From positions 560,001 through 624,000 of the forward strand of contig WPIO01000135.1 in NCBI GenBank assembly GCA_009760855.2: a stretch of 64,000 nt of DNA. The letters run 5' to 3'. Of this stretch, positions 1-16,239 are shown piece after piece. Every line of letters starts with the position of its first letter. Within the stretch, counting starts at the first letter, position 1. The translations under genes were made by a program, and so were the position numbers. The notes under the pieces are model-generated. The model was given only the letters and a program-made list of their open reading frames with translations, had not been told where the DNA came from and did not search any database. Origin of the DNA: Cristatella mucedo (Eukaryota > Bryozoa > Phylactolaemata > Cristatellidae).

Positions 1-2779
1 TTATTCAAGGGGTTACTTAATTGTGTTTGCTTTACTATTGTATACAGATTCATTGAACCAGATGTGTAGAACTTGTATCAAGATGTCATTTGGAGAACAT
101 TCGCACTATGTGCTTGAAAATTTCAGCCTCTGCCGACTAAAGTGATCAAGTAACCAGTGCTTACGCTATGCAGATCCTTAAAATGACTTATTTTACCACT
201 GATTTAAACAATAGCGCCTTCAGTTCTCATTGGGATATTAATATAAAAACTTTCAGGCGTTCTTTTTTTTGGCACGCCTGTAGGTTACTAGGTTCATACT
301 GCAATAGTCGCAACTGTTTCTTTGTGAGGTCAGCTGCTACTCATTACATCACAAACCGCCGTCAGTAGGGCATCAATATGGTCGCATTTTTAATGCTTGC
401 TAAAATTGCCGGTCGCCTGGTAATTTTGGAGGAATACGACAAAACCTAAACAGCCTAAATTAAAATCTTGCAGGTGGCAGAAAATTGGACTGAGGTTATG
501 GCTGGATAAAGCCGGGCAGGACGGTCAAGAAGCTTGAAAAAATAGCAGCGTCTGACAATCCAGCTTGAGACAGACAGCTACCTGTCCTGGCTCGCTACGG
601 TGCAGGGTAGGGCTGCATTACCTATTTTATTGTGAATAATTCTACCTCGGCCTCAGGGTAGGCCTGTATACTTTCAAGTGCGGCTTATTGTATCGCGTTT
701 GTAGCAACAGAACTTTTCCGACCATAAATATTGAAAAACTGAGACTATGCACTAAAATTTCAATGTTTGACGGACGTCTTGCTGTAGCCTCCATGCGAAA
801 TCATAAACAAGTTAACCAATCTTCCATCCTGAGTATTGGCTGGCACAGCATAGCGAGATGTACATCTTAGCCAAGTGTTCCTATCTTCTTGTTCTGGATA
901 GAATGTCTCAATGGTGGGCGTAGAGAATTCATTTGTAAAGCCCACTAAGAGAACTTAATTTATATCCTGACCCTTTAGATCCTGCCGCTGGGCTCTGATC
1001 GTTAAAGGTGAGCACCTTACCTATCGGCCAAAACAGGGCGGCGGAAATGGGATTCCGTTACTCTAGTGTGCCCTGAATAGTATTGAAACATCACCATACG
1101 TTCGTGAAACCGTAGTGATAGGAGATGAGTCCATTTCTTCCATCCATTCCTAGCAATTAAAGCCTGTGCAAAAAACTTAGCTTTACGTTGACAAGTAGGA
1201 GCTCGTATTTCAGTCATTTCAAAGGTCAGTAAAGCGAAACTGTCAGGCACACCAGGTTCTGCGACGGGCACTACAGTGAAACACCGCTGCTGTGCATCCA
1301 GTAACGGCAATATTGCCGACATCAGGCAGCCAGAATGCGGTCACGGTCGGAACGGGTCAAAAGAACCCCAAAAAAAGAGCTTCCGTACATTATCGATTTG
1401 TCTGTCAATGTCAGTGCTCTAGTTTCGGCAAGGTCCACGTGACTCCGAGATCCAATCTTTGGCAGTAAAGAAAACTACCTTCATCGCAATAATAACATCT
1501 TCTCTGAATTTCCGCGTTTTGATCTACCTGTCTGTCTCACAGAGACTCAGTAAGCGCTTAGGACGACGGAACACACAGGCATATCAATTTGAACTACCCT
1601 GCTAGCTTAATTCTCCAAGAGCACGGCAGAAATGTATCATTATTGCTTCTATTATTATATGATGCCATAGTGGGAGTGTTCGGCTGGCAGGGCGCTGAAA
1701 TCTCCAGCTAGGCTTCTATCCACACGAGGCCAGAGACGGGAGTAGCACGGGGGCGGAAGGTTCATCTGCACACTCTCTCTCTCTTTCCCTTGTGCAACTG
1801 CAACGAGTTGCTAGCACCAATCCAGTTGAAGAAACTGCTTACCTGACGCTGCCCTCGTGCTCAATTTGGAGCCTTTTAGTCAGCCGAATGGCGGGTGCAG
1901 CTTGGGCGTTGGGCGAGGGCTTAACACAAGACTCATCAATGCCAGCGGGTTTCCCTTGTGGCTAAGGCATGGCTACTGCTAAGCTGCCAATTACACGTCG
2001 AGTGGTGCCGTGAAGTCAATTTCTCAAGCTGAGCGAATAAGATGACGACGTTTCTGGCACAGACGGCGACGCTCCTATTATAGCATCTTAGCTTCGGTTA
2101 CGAATGATTCGGAGGGCGGTCGTGAAGGATGCCACCATCTCGCCGCCTGTTGCCAGCAAGCGACCTCATACCGTTCCGAGAAATTTCGTCTAGCTCACAC
2201 ACGATTCCCCTTTTAGATCGGTCTTGGATAGTATTTGGCAACTAGGTCGCACAGCAGGTGGGCTGAGATTTTGACCTGCCCGATTGCTTTCACGGCTGAA
2301 TATTTTGAGAAGAGGCACCAAGAGGCTTGAGCACGTCGGGAAAAGCTTTTTTTTTCGAAGACCAGTGTGATGTGCTGCGTCTGATGTGACGTGTCTGCGC
2401 CTGCCGGCCGCTGCTGTAGCAGCATCAGCAGTAGCAAGCATTGAGAGGGCTCTGGCGGCTGCTCGCCAGAAAACGCCAACTACTAGCGTCGAAATTTACC
2501 TAGCACTGCAATGGCCGGATCATCTCAGAGCAGGACGTGATAGCGAGAAATGCTCTTCGGCCGCCGATTCTACGAGCTTGAGACGTGAGCGACTAGCTCC
2601 GATGCTAGAACCCCATATAATCATTGACGGTCATTAAAACCAGCCTCGACGGAGGCCGGCTCAAAGGGGGCGAGCCGGTGAGCTGAAAGCCTGCAAGTCT
2701 CGCAGTCAGAGAGTGCAAAAGTGCTCTCGTACGGCAAGGTGAGCCCCGATCAGATCGCTACGAGTGCACGAGTGGCTAC
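1..2779. other. Unannotated stretch without a supported gene
   Basis: Both strands contain only short open frames, at most about 100 codons, and none shows a recognisable domain. No member of the repeat families found elsewhere in the window was recognised here. The last part, from about 1.7 kb, is somewhat richer in GC than the first. I see no RNA gene or regulatory site that can be supported. Confidence 0.5.
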
Positions 2780-3360
2780 TCATTACTCCACTTCTCGCCG
2801 ACCTGCACTGGCTACCAGTCAAGCAACGGATTGACTTCAAGGTTTTGTCGCTCACTTGTAGGTCCCTTCATTCTATGGCTCAAGCCTATCTTTCTGATAT
2901 ACTACCCCATCAGGCCAAGCATCCTACCACCCGCTTTTCGGAATCCACCAGTCTAGAAATACCTCGTACAAACCTTAAATCCTTTGGAGACCGTGTATTT
3001 AGTTCGTACGCTCCCACAGCCTGGAACTCCCTCCCGACCTGCGTCAGAACATCCCCCGACCTGACCACATTTAAAAGGAACCTAAAAACACACCTATTTA
3101 GGACAGCATTTAGCGGGTCCCTGTGATTCGTCCTTTATGTGCTTATGCGTGCTGACACTGTGCATGCTGCCACTGACCACATTTGCATGCAGACCCTGTG
3201 CATGTCACCCCTAACCATATTATTCATTTCGTTTGTTTTTCCAAGCATGATTTTACTTACCATTCAATAGCATTTCACTTTACAGCAAATGTAAAGCGCC
3301 TAGAGAGAGATTAAGTTCTCTGAGGGCGCTTTATCAAGTGAATTATTATTATTATTATTA
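2780..3360 (+). mobile_element. LINE-A, 5'-truncated copy (3' part of ORF, 3' UTR and tail)
   Basis: This is the 3' end of an L2/CR1/Rex1-like non-LTR retrotransposon. The frame encodes the module that follows reverse transcriptase in such elements, with the stretches LLADLHWLPVKQRIDFKVL and WNSLPTCVRTSPDLTTFK. It stays open to the stop near 3126 and matches the better copy at 18.2-19.7 kb closely. After a 3' UTR of about 200 bases comes a stem-loop (TAAAGCGCC at about 3290, GGCGCTTTA at about 3327) and an ATT tail to 3360. Homology begins abruptly near 2780, as expected for 5' truncation during target-primed reverse transcription. The piece lacks the RT domain and cannot move by itself. Confidence 0.9.
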
Positions 3361-3824
3361 CTCACGCCTTGGTTGGATGTGATCGGTGAGATTTTGACGG
3401 TGCTCCAAGCTTCTTAACTGCTCTGGAGTTTCACTTTTATTCTACAGCTGGTGCTGTGTAAGTGTATATACTCTGTGGCTTAAAAATTTGCTGCTCTACG
3501 TTAAGTACATGGACTTTTCACATTAGGGTATTGGCTATCAGGACTGCCGCCTCGAAATACCTCCTGCACAACTGTGTGCATCGTTTGTCTTCTATGACTC
3601 ATTGGCCGTGCTTCCAGGCGAAGGCCCTACCACTACTTCCTAGGCGTCAGCTAGAGCTAGCAACCGTTACGGTTGGTGTGATAGATGCCAAGAACTTTAG
3701 TTCAGGAGTGGGTGCAGAGCTTTTATTACACTACGCATTAAGACACGCTTTGGAAGTGGTTACTTGGCAACTTAAGACTGATTTTCAATCTCATCAATCC
3801 AAGATGATTGTAAGGCAGTGTAGC

Positions 3825-3915
3825 GAGTCCGAAAGCCACTTAGGATTTGAGTGCACTTTAAACAAAACTCTCCTGCATAACCTCCTCTTAGTATTTGTGG
3901 AGTTATACAGGAAGA
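3825..3915 (+). mobile_element. LINE-B 3'-end remnant
   Basis: The sequence from the CGAAAGCC motif to the GAGTTACAG-like end matches the terminal part of LINE-B copies at 5.3, 16.2, 52.5 and 58.3 kb, including the AAAACTCTCCTGC core. The upstream 3.4-3.8 kb has a 154-codon open frame with no recognised domain. It may be an older extension of the same element, but I cannot align it confidently. Confidence 0.55.
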
Positions 3916-4199
3916 TGCGAGTGTAAAACTGTGGAGCTCACCCATCACCGTCCATCGGCGATTCGCGCGTGGCCCAAAATCCTGAACCCGGAAGTATCTT
4001 CGCAAAATGGGCTTGCAAGTTTTTTCAACTCACATCGAAGACTTTCTGCCGCAGTTTCGAATACCACTGTCCGTGTTAAACTGAAATAAAGCCATTGCAA
4101 CGAAAACAGATTGCTGGCGCATAGGTGCAGCTGAAAATCATTACTATACCTGGTACAGTGGCGCTAGCCTCTCCCGTCCAGCTTGAAATCGGCAAGCCA

Positions 4200-4396
4200 T
4201 AGAGCGGCATGGAACAGGGACCAGGGTGCAGTAGCATGAGCCAGGGTGAGCTAGCACGGACCACCACAGATCAGGGCGGATCAGCGCGGATTGATAGGGA
4301 CCAGACCCGAACGGACTGGCACGACCTGGCTCGGAATATAACGGACCAGCTCGGACCAGCTTAGACCAGCCCAAACCAGCCCAGACCAGCACGGAC
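4200..4396. repeat. Degenerate 10-bp minisatellite (GGACCAGCNC-like)
   Basis: Units close to GGACCAGCTC recur every 10 bases, most regularly between about 4330 and 4395. Upstream units have drifted in sequence and spacing. The array gives open frames on the minus strand that are artefacts of the repeat. Confidence 0.75.
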
Positions 4397-4697
4397 GTTA
4401 ATAGTCTGTTGAGCCTATTTAATTAAAGTTCGAGGTATCTTGACAACAGGAAAAGTTGCACAACAAATTTTTGAAGCAGAATTGAGAATTTCGGATGCTA
4501 CCTCACTCAAGTTAGTCTAGCGATCCAGGGTAGGTGCGTTTTATTATGAATAGTAGTCGTGCACTCAGTTTCTCTTCTCCAGTCAGGCACTCGTGCTTGA
4601 CCGCATTCCGATCGAGGCACCGACAGCGGTTGCTTAAGCCTCGAGCCCTCGGCAGTCCGGACCGTAGAAAGCTGTGAAGGCTGCTCGCTTTTTTCTA

Positions 4698-5148
4698 TTT
4701 AGATATCATATACTATATATTTAGATGTCACATACTATATATTTAGATGTCACATACTATATATTTAGATGTCACATACTATATATTTAGATATCATATA
4801 CTATATATTTAGATATCATATACTATATATTTAGATATCATATACTATATATTTAGATATCACATACTATATATTTAGATATCACATACTATATATTTAG
4901 ATATCACATACTATATATTTAGATATCACATACTATATATTTAGATGTCACATACTATATATTTAGATATCATATACTATATATTTAGATATCATATACT
5001 ATATATTTAGATATCATATACTATATATTTAGATATCACATACTATATATTTAGATATCATATACTATATATTTAGATATCATATACTATATATTTAGAT
5101 ATCATATACTATATATTTAGATATCATATACTATATATTTAGATATCA
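4698..5148. repeat. 22-bp AT-rich tandem satellite, 20 full units plus a partial one
   Basis: The unit TTTAGATATCATATACTATA(TA) repeats with an exact 22-bp period from 4698 to 5138, with a partial 21st unit running into unique sequence. Length variation is absent. Units differ only at two positions, giving ATATCATAT, ATATCACAT and ATGTCACAT types. Variants occur in runs: units 2-4 are GTCACAT, 5-7 ATCATAT, 8-11 ATCACAT, 13-15 and 17-20 ATCATAT. Such runs are expected if the array grew by local block duplication. Confidence 0.97.
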
Positions 5149-5289
5149 GGACTCTGGCGCACCGACAGTCCAGCCAGCTAGCTGGCTCTTTGCGCACCAC
5201 GAGTGTCCCGCCATTTAGCCATGACACGGGCTTCTTTGCCCTCCGTCTGCACACTCACGTCTGCATCCTTCTGTCTGTCTGCCTCAGGA

Positions 5290-5660
5290 ATGACGCTCGG
5301 AGTGGCTAGCATGATCCTGCGTTTGGGAATCGAAGAGAGTCAACTTTCGCGCATTTTCGCCTTGGAATCCCGTCTGAGGCATCGACAACTATTCTCCTGC
5401 TGCCCACTGTGGCACATTCTTTCCGGCCGTCCTGAGCTGCTACTTCCATGCAACTGACTACTACAATTGCCCTCCCGACTCAGCTACACTTCTAACTTCC
5501 TCTTAATTGCCTGAAATTAAATCTGCTTTCTACCGAATGACTACCGAAATCCGCTTAGGCGTTGAGTGTGCTACAAAAAAACTCTCCTGCGTAAGACTCG
5601 CCTAATCTTCTTGGCTTTGTGGAATTACAGATGGAAATACAATACATTCAATTGCATTGG
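5290..5660 (+). mobile_element. LINE-B, truncated 3' copy
   Basis: This is a diverged copy of the second L2-like family. It aligns by eye with 16.4-16.9 kb and 58.3-58.66 kb over landmarks such as CTGAGCTGCTACTTCCATGC, a TACCGAATG block, GCCGCTTAGGC-like sequence, ACTCTCCTGCGTA and a final GAATTACAGATGGA. An open frame at 5203-5457 overlaps it but carries no intact catalytic domain. Confidence 0.75.
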
Positions 5661-6912
5661 AGCTTTCAGCTTCTAATAGAGATGAGCGCCAATTGGACGT
5701 GAAATCGGAAGACAACTTGGTGTGCCCTAAAATTCGTAGCTAGTGGTTGCTTCTCGTTAAGCGGAAACGGGATGTTCTGGGTGACATTGTAGAGTCTAAG
5801 CTATTTCTTGCTTGCAGCGGACCACGGCGATACGCATTGGGCGCAGCGCTGCACAGAAAAAAGAGCAATCGCTGTACGAGTTGACGAGTGGCTGACAGCA
5901 GTGCTAGTATGGCAATAGTTTGCTCGAAAGGGGCAAACACTCCGGTAAACGTGCAGGCACAAAATTTGGGCCACAATATAGAATACAGTTTAGGTCAGTC
6001 AATTTAAAAAAGGTTACTTAGGCCCAGTTTTGTTGCTGAACATCCTGTACGTAGACGGTTCGAGATGCGATCCCTAAAAAATATAGCTATCGCTCACTTT
6101 TGCCAGAGAAATCTATGAGTTTAAATAAATACAACCACTGTGAATCTTTAAGAAATTTAACTAAAGAAGGACGTGAACAGTTGTCTAGTACTAACTTCCC
6201 CCTGATCAGCTACCCCTAAGACCTCACTTCCGTCCTAGTGGGAGCCATTCGGTGCTTGGAGGACGGAGCTGCCGACACAGTCCGACCTTTGTATAGAAGC
6301 CACGAGATGTAGGAGCTGACACTATATAGTGGGCAAGTAGAATCACCGAGCCAGTTCGGTTTTCGGCTTTTGATTAGTGCCCGCAAAATGCATTCCATCG
6401 CAGCCTGGTAAGCAAGGGCAGAAGGAGCGGGCCTCGGCCACGCTTGTCGGTTGGCTGCCATTTCTAGAGAAGAGTGTGGCAACGCACCGCCTCGATAGGG
6501 ATTGGGAGCCCTAACAGCAGCATAGCACCCCACCTAGTACCGAGTCCGAGAATTTGACGTACTTCGTCATGCTTGACAGCTGACCACCACTGGCATTCGC
6601 CGGGAAATACTCACTAATCTGGCCAAGTCTAAGAGATCGAATTCCACGTGCAGTTTTGTTCTTTTAAGTCCCGCTCATCGGCTCGGTGCGTGTTTAGTAA
6701 ATCATTACTGACTTATGGCAAGATGGGGCGGGGTAGAAGCCAACTCACCACACCCATCAGTCTGGTTTTCACTATACGGCCTCTCCATGTGCAAGAGATT
6801 TAAGCAAGTTGCCAATAATATACCACGCAGCACTCTTTCGTCTTTCTTAGCTGATGATTACAGAATGCGTTTTGACCGAGAGAGAGGCGAAAAGAGAGAG
6901 ACAGCGCGAGAG

Positions 6913-6943
<31 letters not shown>

Positions 6944-8120
6944 AAGGGGCAGAGGGGGCGGAATGTAAGAGATAGAAAAAATCCCTGCCTACACTAGCAA
7001 TTGTAACGCCCTTATTTCGGTCCCCATTGGTTAGTCAATTGTAAGTGGTAGTTAAGTGCTTTTTACGAGCAAACATCAACTGGAGCTCAGCCCAAATTAA
7101 GTTATAAGATTTTTTTTCACAGGTACGTCCGATCTTGCCACCATAAAATCTAAGCATAAGGTGAATTAAAAAAATTACCAGACCTCACCCTAAATGTCAT
7201 ATTCTGTCGTATTGTACTCACAATCGCTCGCTGGCCTCGTCTCATTTTCACCATACTGCACACACCCACCTCCGACGAAGTAAAAGACATGAGAAAGAAA
7301 AATTGCATTGACCTGAAGTAAACTGTTCAAAGTGTAGAGCTTGTGTGTTCTCCGTTCCTATCAAGGTAGAAGACCTGTTGTGGGTTTGTGATGTGATTGT
7401 ACGCATCATCTGTTTTTCTTAGTAAAAGCCAGGGGCGGGATCAAAAACTGTTGTGGTAATAAAAATTTGTAAATGTGTGAGTGATTACGTGCATTCCTGA
7501 CTAGCACAACACAAATCTTTCCAGCGCCTCCGGAGCTTATATTGACATTAATTCCAACTGGTTGCTGAAGCCCCCAAGGGTGATTAATCCGAGGTCCAAA
7601 TGGTATATCATTAATATTAGCTTGAGCTTATGTTGACCGGTGCTCCTACTGCAACAGTGGGCATCTGCTTAGATGGACTTGACACCTTTGACACATTGTC
7701 ATGTATCATTATTCATTTGCTATTGCAATCGGTTTGCTAACCTAATGAACTGATCCATCAGTGTGGTCAACTCGATCGCGAACTCAATGTGGACTCATGT
7801 TTTGCAGGCAATTTAATCCGAGTGACAAATCCGTCGTGTCGCAGCCTAAGGCCCAATGATACCTGAAAATCCGGGTTCTACATAACATTCTTACTTCATT
7901 GCCCTACCCAATGGCTGTTCGTGGCAATAAAAGAAACAATCAGTGATTGTCAAAACTACAGGTTTAACTGCAAGAAGAGATTCGCCTGTAGGTCCTGGGA
8001 ATCAAGTGATATTAGTCTTGCCGGTCACATGGCAAGCCGTGAGCTTATTTCTTGGAAACATGTGCGTTCTTTATAACTTGTGAACTCACATTTAAACACC
8101 CTCAATGCCGTGATAAACTA
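5661..8120. other. Unannotated stretch, short GA microsatellite only
   Basis: No reading frame with a recognisable domain and no repeat family member was found. A GA-rich simple repeat lies at about 6890-6950. The remainder is ordinary mixed-composition DNA. Confidence 0.5.
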
Positions 8121-8268
8121 GGTCAGCTGATTTAACAGCCTCGTTCATATATGGCAGAAGACAGTTAACGGCTATCTTCGCAGCTGGAAGTGATCAATTC
8201 CCAGCGCAGGACTCATTACCCACGACCTTGGTTGTAAAGTGCAAGCACCTAACCTGTGACTAAGATAT
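8121..8268 (-). mobile_element. SINE-A, diverged copy
   Basis: Read on the minus strand, this matches the SINE-A order: a head related to tRNA, a degraded B-box region (about 8210-8225), a middle segment with GGCTATC and TGGCAGAAGA-type blocks, and the 3' AAATCAGCTG motif at about 8122-8132. The A and B boxes are substituted, so it is probably transcriptionally dead. Confidence 0.6.
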
Positions 8269-11649
<3,381 letters not shown>

Positions 11650-11870
11650 GCACATGGCGATTTATATTGTGCGGGTGCAACTTAAAGAAAATTCATTCCC
11701 CACATAATACAGTACTCCCACATTACGGTATTTGTATACGTGGACAAGTTGTGTAGTATGTGAGGGCATACATAGGGAGAATGCATTCCCCTTTATACCG
11801 TTATTTGCGGGTAACGTATGGGGATATAATATTGTGTGGGGCGCAATTTGAGGAGGGCAATCAAAGATTC
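11650..11870. repeat. Diverged direct duplication, about 165 bp period
   Basis: Two stretches repeat in the same order. A TATATTGTGCGGGTGCAAC block near 11665 recurs near 11830 as AATATTGTGTGGGGCGCAA. A CATTCCCC block followed by ACGGTATTTG near 11695 recurs near 11790 as CATTCCCC followed by CCGTTATTTG. The match is imperfect and suggests an old local duplication. Confidence 0.35.
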
Positions 11871-11911
11871 GGCTGGAGGGCTCGGCGGTTTCTACTCTAG
11901 TTACGCCTCTG

Positions 11912-12026
11912 GCAAAGTTGGGTAAACGAGACGAGTCTCTTTGTCTTTTTTCGTCTCGTCTCTTTTTGCGTTGTTTAAATTTTTTTGTTTTCTCGTTCTT
12001 TTCTCGTCTCGTTTGCCCAACTTTGG
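11912..12026. mobile_element. 115-bp MITE with 24-bp terminal inverted repeats
   Basis: The left end GCAAAGTTGGGTAAACGAGA (continuing CGAG) and the right end, read in reverse complement, agree at 22 of 24 positions. The element is flanked by the direct repeat CCTCTG (11906-11911 and 12027-12032), a plausible target-site duplication. The interior is pyrimidine-rich with repeated TCGTCTCGTCTC blocks. It has no coding capacity. The 5-6 bp duplication does not settle the superfamily. Confidence 0.8.
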
Positions 12027-12032
12027 CCTCTG

Positions 12033-15000
12033 CTAACTGTCATCGTTTCTAATGTCACCCTCTCCAGGCTCGTAAGTCTTCAATTAAGATACGGTAACAC
12101 TTGATTTAATTTCAGATTAAAAGTAAAACTATTTTGATTCCCAGACAGAATGAGTGCGAACAGAAAAAGCTATTTCATCGAGTGCAAGAAAAAATTGTGG
12201 TGGACCCCCCCCCCCCCCCCCCCCCGGTAAGAATCTGACGGCTTTCTATTAAGAGAAGAAGCTAGATCTCCGAATGGATGGTCCGGAAATGGCCAGTAGA
12301 GTACGATCACCTCAGTCAACAGGTAGATGGTGGTAATGCTAAGAAGCACATGTGCTGATCGGGTTGGTAACATCATTATCTGAGCTGGAAGGCATCTGCA
12401 GTGAATTGATTGCTGACGTGAGGGCAGATGCTCTGGTTATGCGCAGGCGCCAATTTTCAACCATTTGCCCTTGAAACTGTGAAGCAGTTAGAAATATTCA
12501 CAAAAGTATTTAAGGCAGAAATATTCACAAAATTATTTTAAGCATCACAACACTAGATGGAATGCTTTCTCCAGCATTATGAACTGTCTATAAGGCAATT
12601 GACAAAACTGTCCAAGCTGGGAGATAGCGAAGTTGTTAAACGTGCACTTGCATTTAAGTCCTTTGTTCACAAAATTGACTTTTGAAGGTACCAAATTTTT
12701 AATATGACTGCGATGGATAGAACTAAAATTTTTATGAGCTAAGGTTCTCACACGACAACTGATCAGAGGGGTGCCTCGCCACTTTGGGTTCCTTCGAGTG
12801 ATTACGAAAGTGCACGTGTTACCTGAAATTTGGAAACTCGTCTGGATGGTAAGAAAGCCTGGAATCTTATCGTCAGTAAGGGCAAGAAAGGTAAGACTGA
12901 ACATGTGACTGGTGTTTATGTTATTGAAACAAAAATAGCCTGGTACCCACAATACGTTTCTATGGAAGTGGGTAAATCTAATGCTGCCACTTGTTTTGAG
13001 AGTTGGCCAAAAAGGTTTGCTAGTCTGGGATTCGGCGATTATTTACCGTGCTAAAGACAGGAAGAAATTCCTTTCGAGCGAATGTAAGTTTAGTTAGGAA
13101 ACTTATTCATCATTCGAGAGCTGGCGCTGGTTTTAGCGGAAGCCACCAGCAACTACTGAGAACTAAGCACGTCGAAGCGACAAACAGTTGAGGCCGATAT
13201 AAATATGGTCTAGCATAGAAGTGAAGCTGGTGGCTCGTCCCCGATAGCTCACTTGGTCTAGCTCACCGTTTTCCCGCTTGACACATGGCCTGTGTCAATC
13301 TATTGTGCATCTGCTTAGCTGGAAAAGTGCAACTGGGCGAAAATCTCAGTTGGTTTGCAAGCATAACCAATGCAGCAGACAATTAGTTGTTCCCTGTTGA
13401 AATCAATGCAAGCTACGGTCATTGTCTAAGTGCACGCATCGCCGTAGATCGGTGACCCTGTTGCTCACGCTGGAATCAAGCGCAGAGCCGCAGCCGTCTG
13501 CCTCGCTTCTTCCACCGCCATGCCGAATGCTGTGCGTTCGACCGAATGAAGCTCTCTCGCGGCGCCGCTCAAATACAAAAGAAGCTCTGTGCAGCTTGTG
13601 TAGTCACCGCATCTATCAGACAGATGGCAGCCTCTAGCATGCCCACCGTCCCTGTACGCATGCCATCCCGCCTGCTCGGCGGTCCCAAAGGTTTCCTTTC
13701 CTGCGACCAAGTGGCCAGCTGCATGCTCAGCTCTCTAAGCCGAGTGCACCGCGGAGACAGACCGACTGCCGAGCTATTATTAGGACATCCTCATGTCACT
13801 TCGCCGAGATACGATAGCTTGCTGGTGCCTGCCACTTAGCTAAATCCATCAGAGGCGTGTACGTCGCTCGTTGTGCACTCAATGGCTTCTTCACAAGCAG
13901 CCAGACTAGGCGGTGCCTCCGCTGCTTACATCTAAATAATGATCCTGGGATATGCCGTCGCTGACCGATAGCCGATGGTTGCTATAACTCTTCAGCACGA
14001 TATCATGCCATTACAGCCTTACCGGCCAGCACGTGTCCTTAGCATAGCCACCAGGGCCTTCATTTCGCAATCCTACGCAACTCTTCGGTGGAAATCCGAT
14101 TAAGATCACAGATTACATTGACACAAATAGAAAGGGCCGTGACGGATGGCACTTTCAAATTGCTGCCTTGGTGGCAGGCAACTGCCAAGGATTAAATCGC
14201 GTCTGAGGGCAGTTTTGGGGCCTTCACCTATGCATCCATCTGGAGCATCGACCACTGACCCAAGTGACGATCCTACTAAAATATTTTGTGACAATTTCTG
14301 GGTCCGAAATTTGCGATACCTTTGCGAGCACGTTCAAGGTTATAATCTTTTGTGCAAGAGAAGTCTTGAGAGATACGAATATATAAAAAATATTTCGCTC
14401 TTCACAGGCGAAGTGAGCGATCAACAGGTCTCGGCATTGCTCCGATTCTCTTCTCTGTGTGCTTGCGCTCTAATATGACAACTTGTACAAAACTAATACT
14501 ATTCATCTGCAAAGGAGGAGAGCGAAATTACGGTGAAGGATAATTTACAGATACACGAATAAGCAGAGCATCAGAGAAATGCTTGAACCAACGGTGAACT
14601 TTACGCGCTTGTTGGTCGACGCCTGAGATCCAGTGCAGATAAGCTGGAGCGAAACTGTGTCGTCGGTAGCAGAGAAGGGTTGTGCAGTTTCTGACCGAAC
14701 CCTAACCCCCCCCCCCCACTACCCTTCGTTCCGATTACGCTGACCCATAGCCGCATGGCCGCTGTCTCGAGGCTAGCGCCCGAGGGAGCCAGTTCGATGA
14801 ATCTCTCGAAGTATCACAGTCGAGTGCACTAGCAACAGCAAAGAATGGGATGTGGAATCCTCGGTCCGTCGACGGCTCGTCGTCCGGAAACGCAGGCGAA
14901 GGGTTGGTTACACGAAATGTGCAGGGGCAGCACGACGGAGCAACGATCCCTCCGCCAATGTCAATTAATGTCACCCCACGAGGAGCTGCGTAAGAAACTA

Positions 15001-16239
15001 ATTAAGAGAGCTCGCCGAGTAACGCTGGCACTTTACCCAAGCGCCCGGGCAGCCGCCATCTCTCGTTTGTAGGTAGCCGGCGGGATTGTCTAGGAGCGCC
15101 AGCAGTTTTTCCGCTGTTCGGGATGCGACGAGTGCCAAGCGACGACTGCCGCTCCACGTCCCACGAGATCAGACGCCTGGAGCCTTTGAGCGTGCTACTG
15201 CATCAAACCGATAGCTCCTAGCAACATCAAAGCCTGCCCCGAGTCGAAGAGCAACCTTTCCCCGGCTAAGCGGCCCCAAGTGAGCCGTGTCCTAATCCAA
15301 AACAACTCCGGGCTCGCAAACCCTACTAGGGTAGCGTTTCTAGCCCGATCGTATGTTAATATGGTTGGGTAAATTTGACGTTAGTCGCAGCGCTGTGCAA
15401 GATTCAGGCGGAAGTGACGAATTGTTTTCTAAATGTTTGACGTTATATTTATCACGTTATATTTATCCATAATCTCTACCTAACAAATACTTGGCCTCCG
15501 GCTCTATAGTGAGTTACATTGAGGCAAGGGCTGTCTGCCCGTGTGCCGCTGAGACAAATGGTTGATGATAAAAGGGGCATTATGTGTAAACTATTTCTAG
15601 GACAGTTTTTGAGTGTGGCCGATTAGTAGCTGTTTGGTTAAAAGTGGTTCCTGGCTGGCGCTGGCGCTGGCGACTTCCTGACCTGTCGCTCGCCGACGAC
15701 AATCTTGCTGAGGCTGGATCGAGATCGGTGTCTCAGGTACTTTCCACGCGACCGCGAGGGAAGATTCGTTCTGCCTTTATCATTTATCCTTGGACTAGAG
15801 ACATTACGAGGATCTGGCTATCACCTGTGGTAAAACTCGTAAGGCGGACTCACTAATGCAGCTTGGGGCAGCTTGCAACCAACTCATCAACTGAGTGCTT
15901 GCCTTTTAGACGATCTATCTTGAATACCCGAAAATTTCCCTTAACTTAATCGAAGATTAAATGGAAGTGCTGCTCATAGGACACCCAAGCGTGCCACTTG
16001 GCTAAGGAGGTTTCGCTCTTCTGATATGTGATGCTGTTTTGCGACCATCACCATGTACTCTGAATTTCAGTGTTTTCTTCGACAGCTGCATAAATTTTGG
16101 AAGCTTTGTTGAGAGGACTGCTTCCACAGCTGGCCATCTCCTTCCGATCACTATCTACGGTGAGGAACTGTCTCCCTCGGTAGCTTGCAACGAATTCACA
16201 TACCTGCTTAGTTCTATCTCGGCTAGATTATTGTATTTC
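12033..16239. other. Unannotated stretch with C-homopolymers
   Basis: A run of 21 C residues lies at 12205-12225 and a shorter one near 14707. The longest open frames (135 codons on the minus strand at 12545-12952, 110 codons at 14146-14478) have no recognised domain. Several overlapping frames at 13.4-13.8 kb and 14.7-15.1 kb fall in GC-richer patches. No gene can be supported. Confidence 0.45.

Noticed and set aside
3462-3926. 154-codon plus-strand frame
   Set aside because: Its 3' part overlaps a LINE-B 3'-end remnant and the rest shows no domain, so it is more likely a chance frame in old repeat DNA.
4698-5148. CRISPR-like array
   Set aside because: The repeats are directly adjacent without unique spacers, and the window is animal-like nuclear DNA.
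13230-13290. tRNA-like GATAGCTCACTTGGTCTAGC word
   Set aside because: A-box resemblance only; no B box, no SINE body and no cloverleaf.
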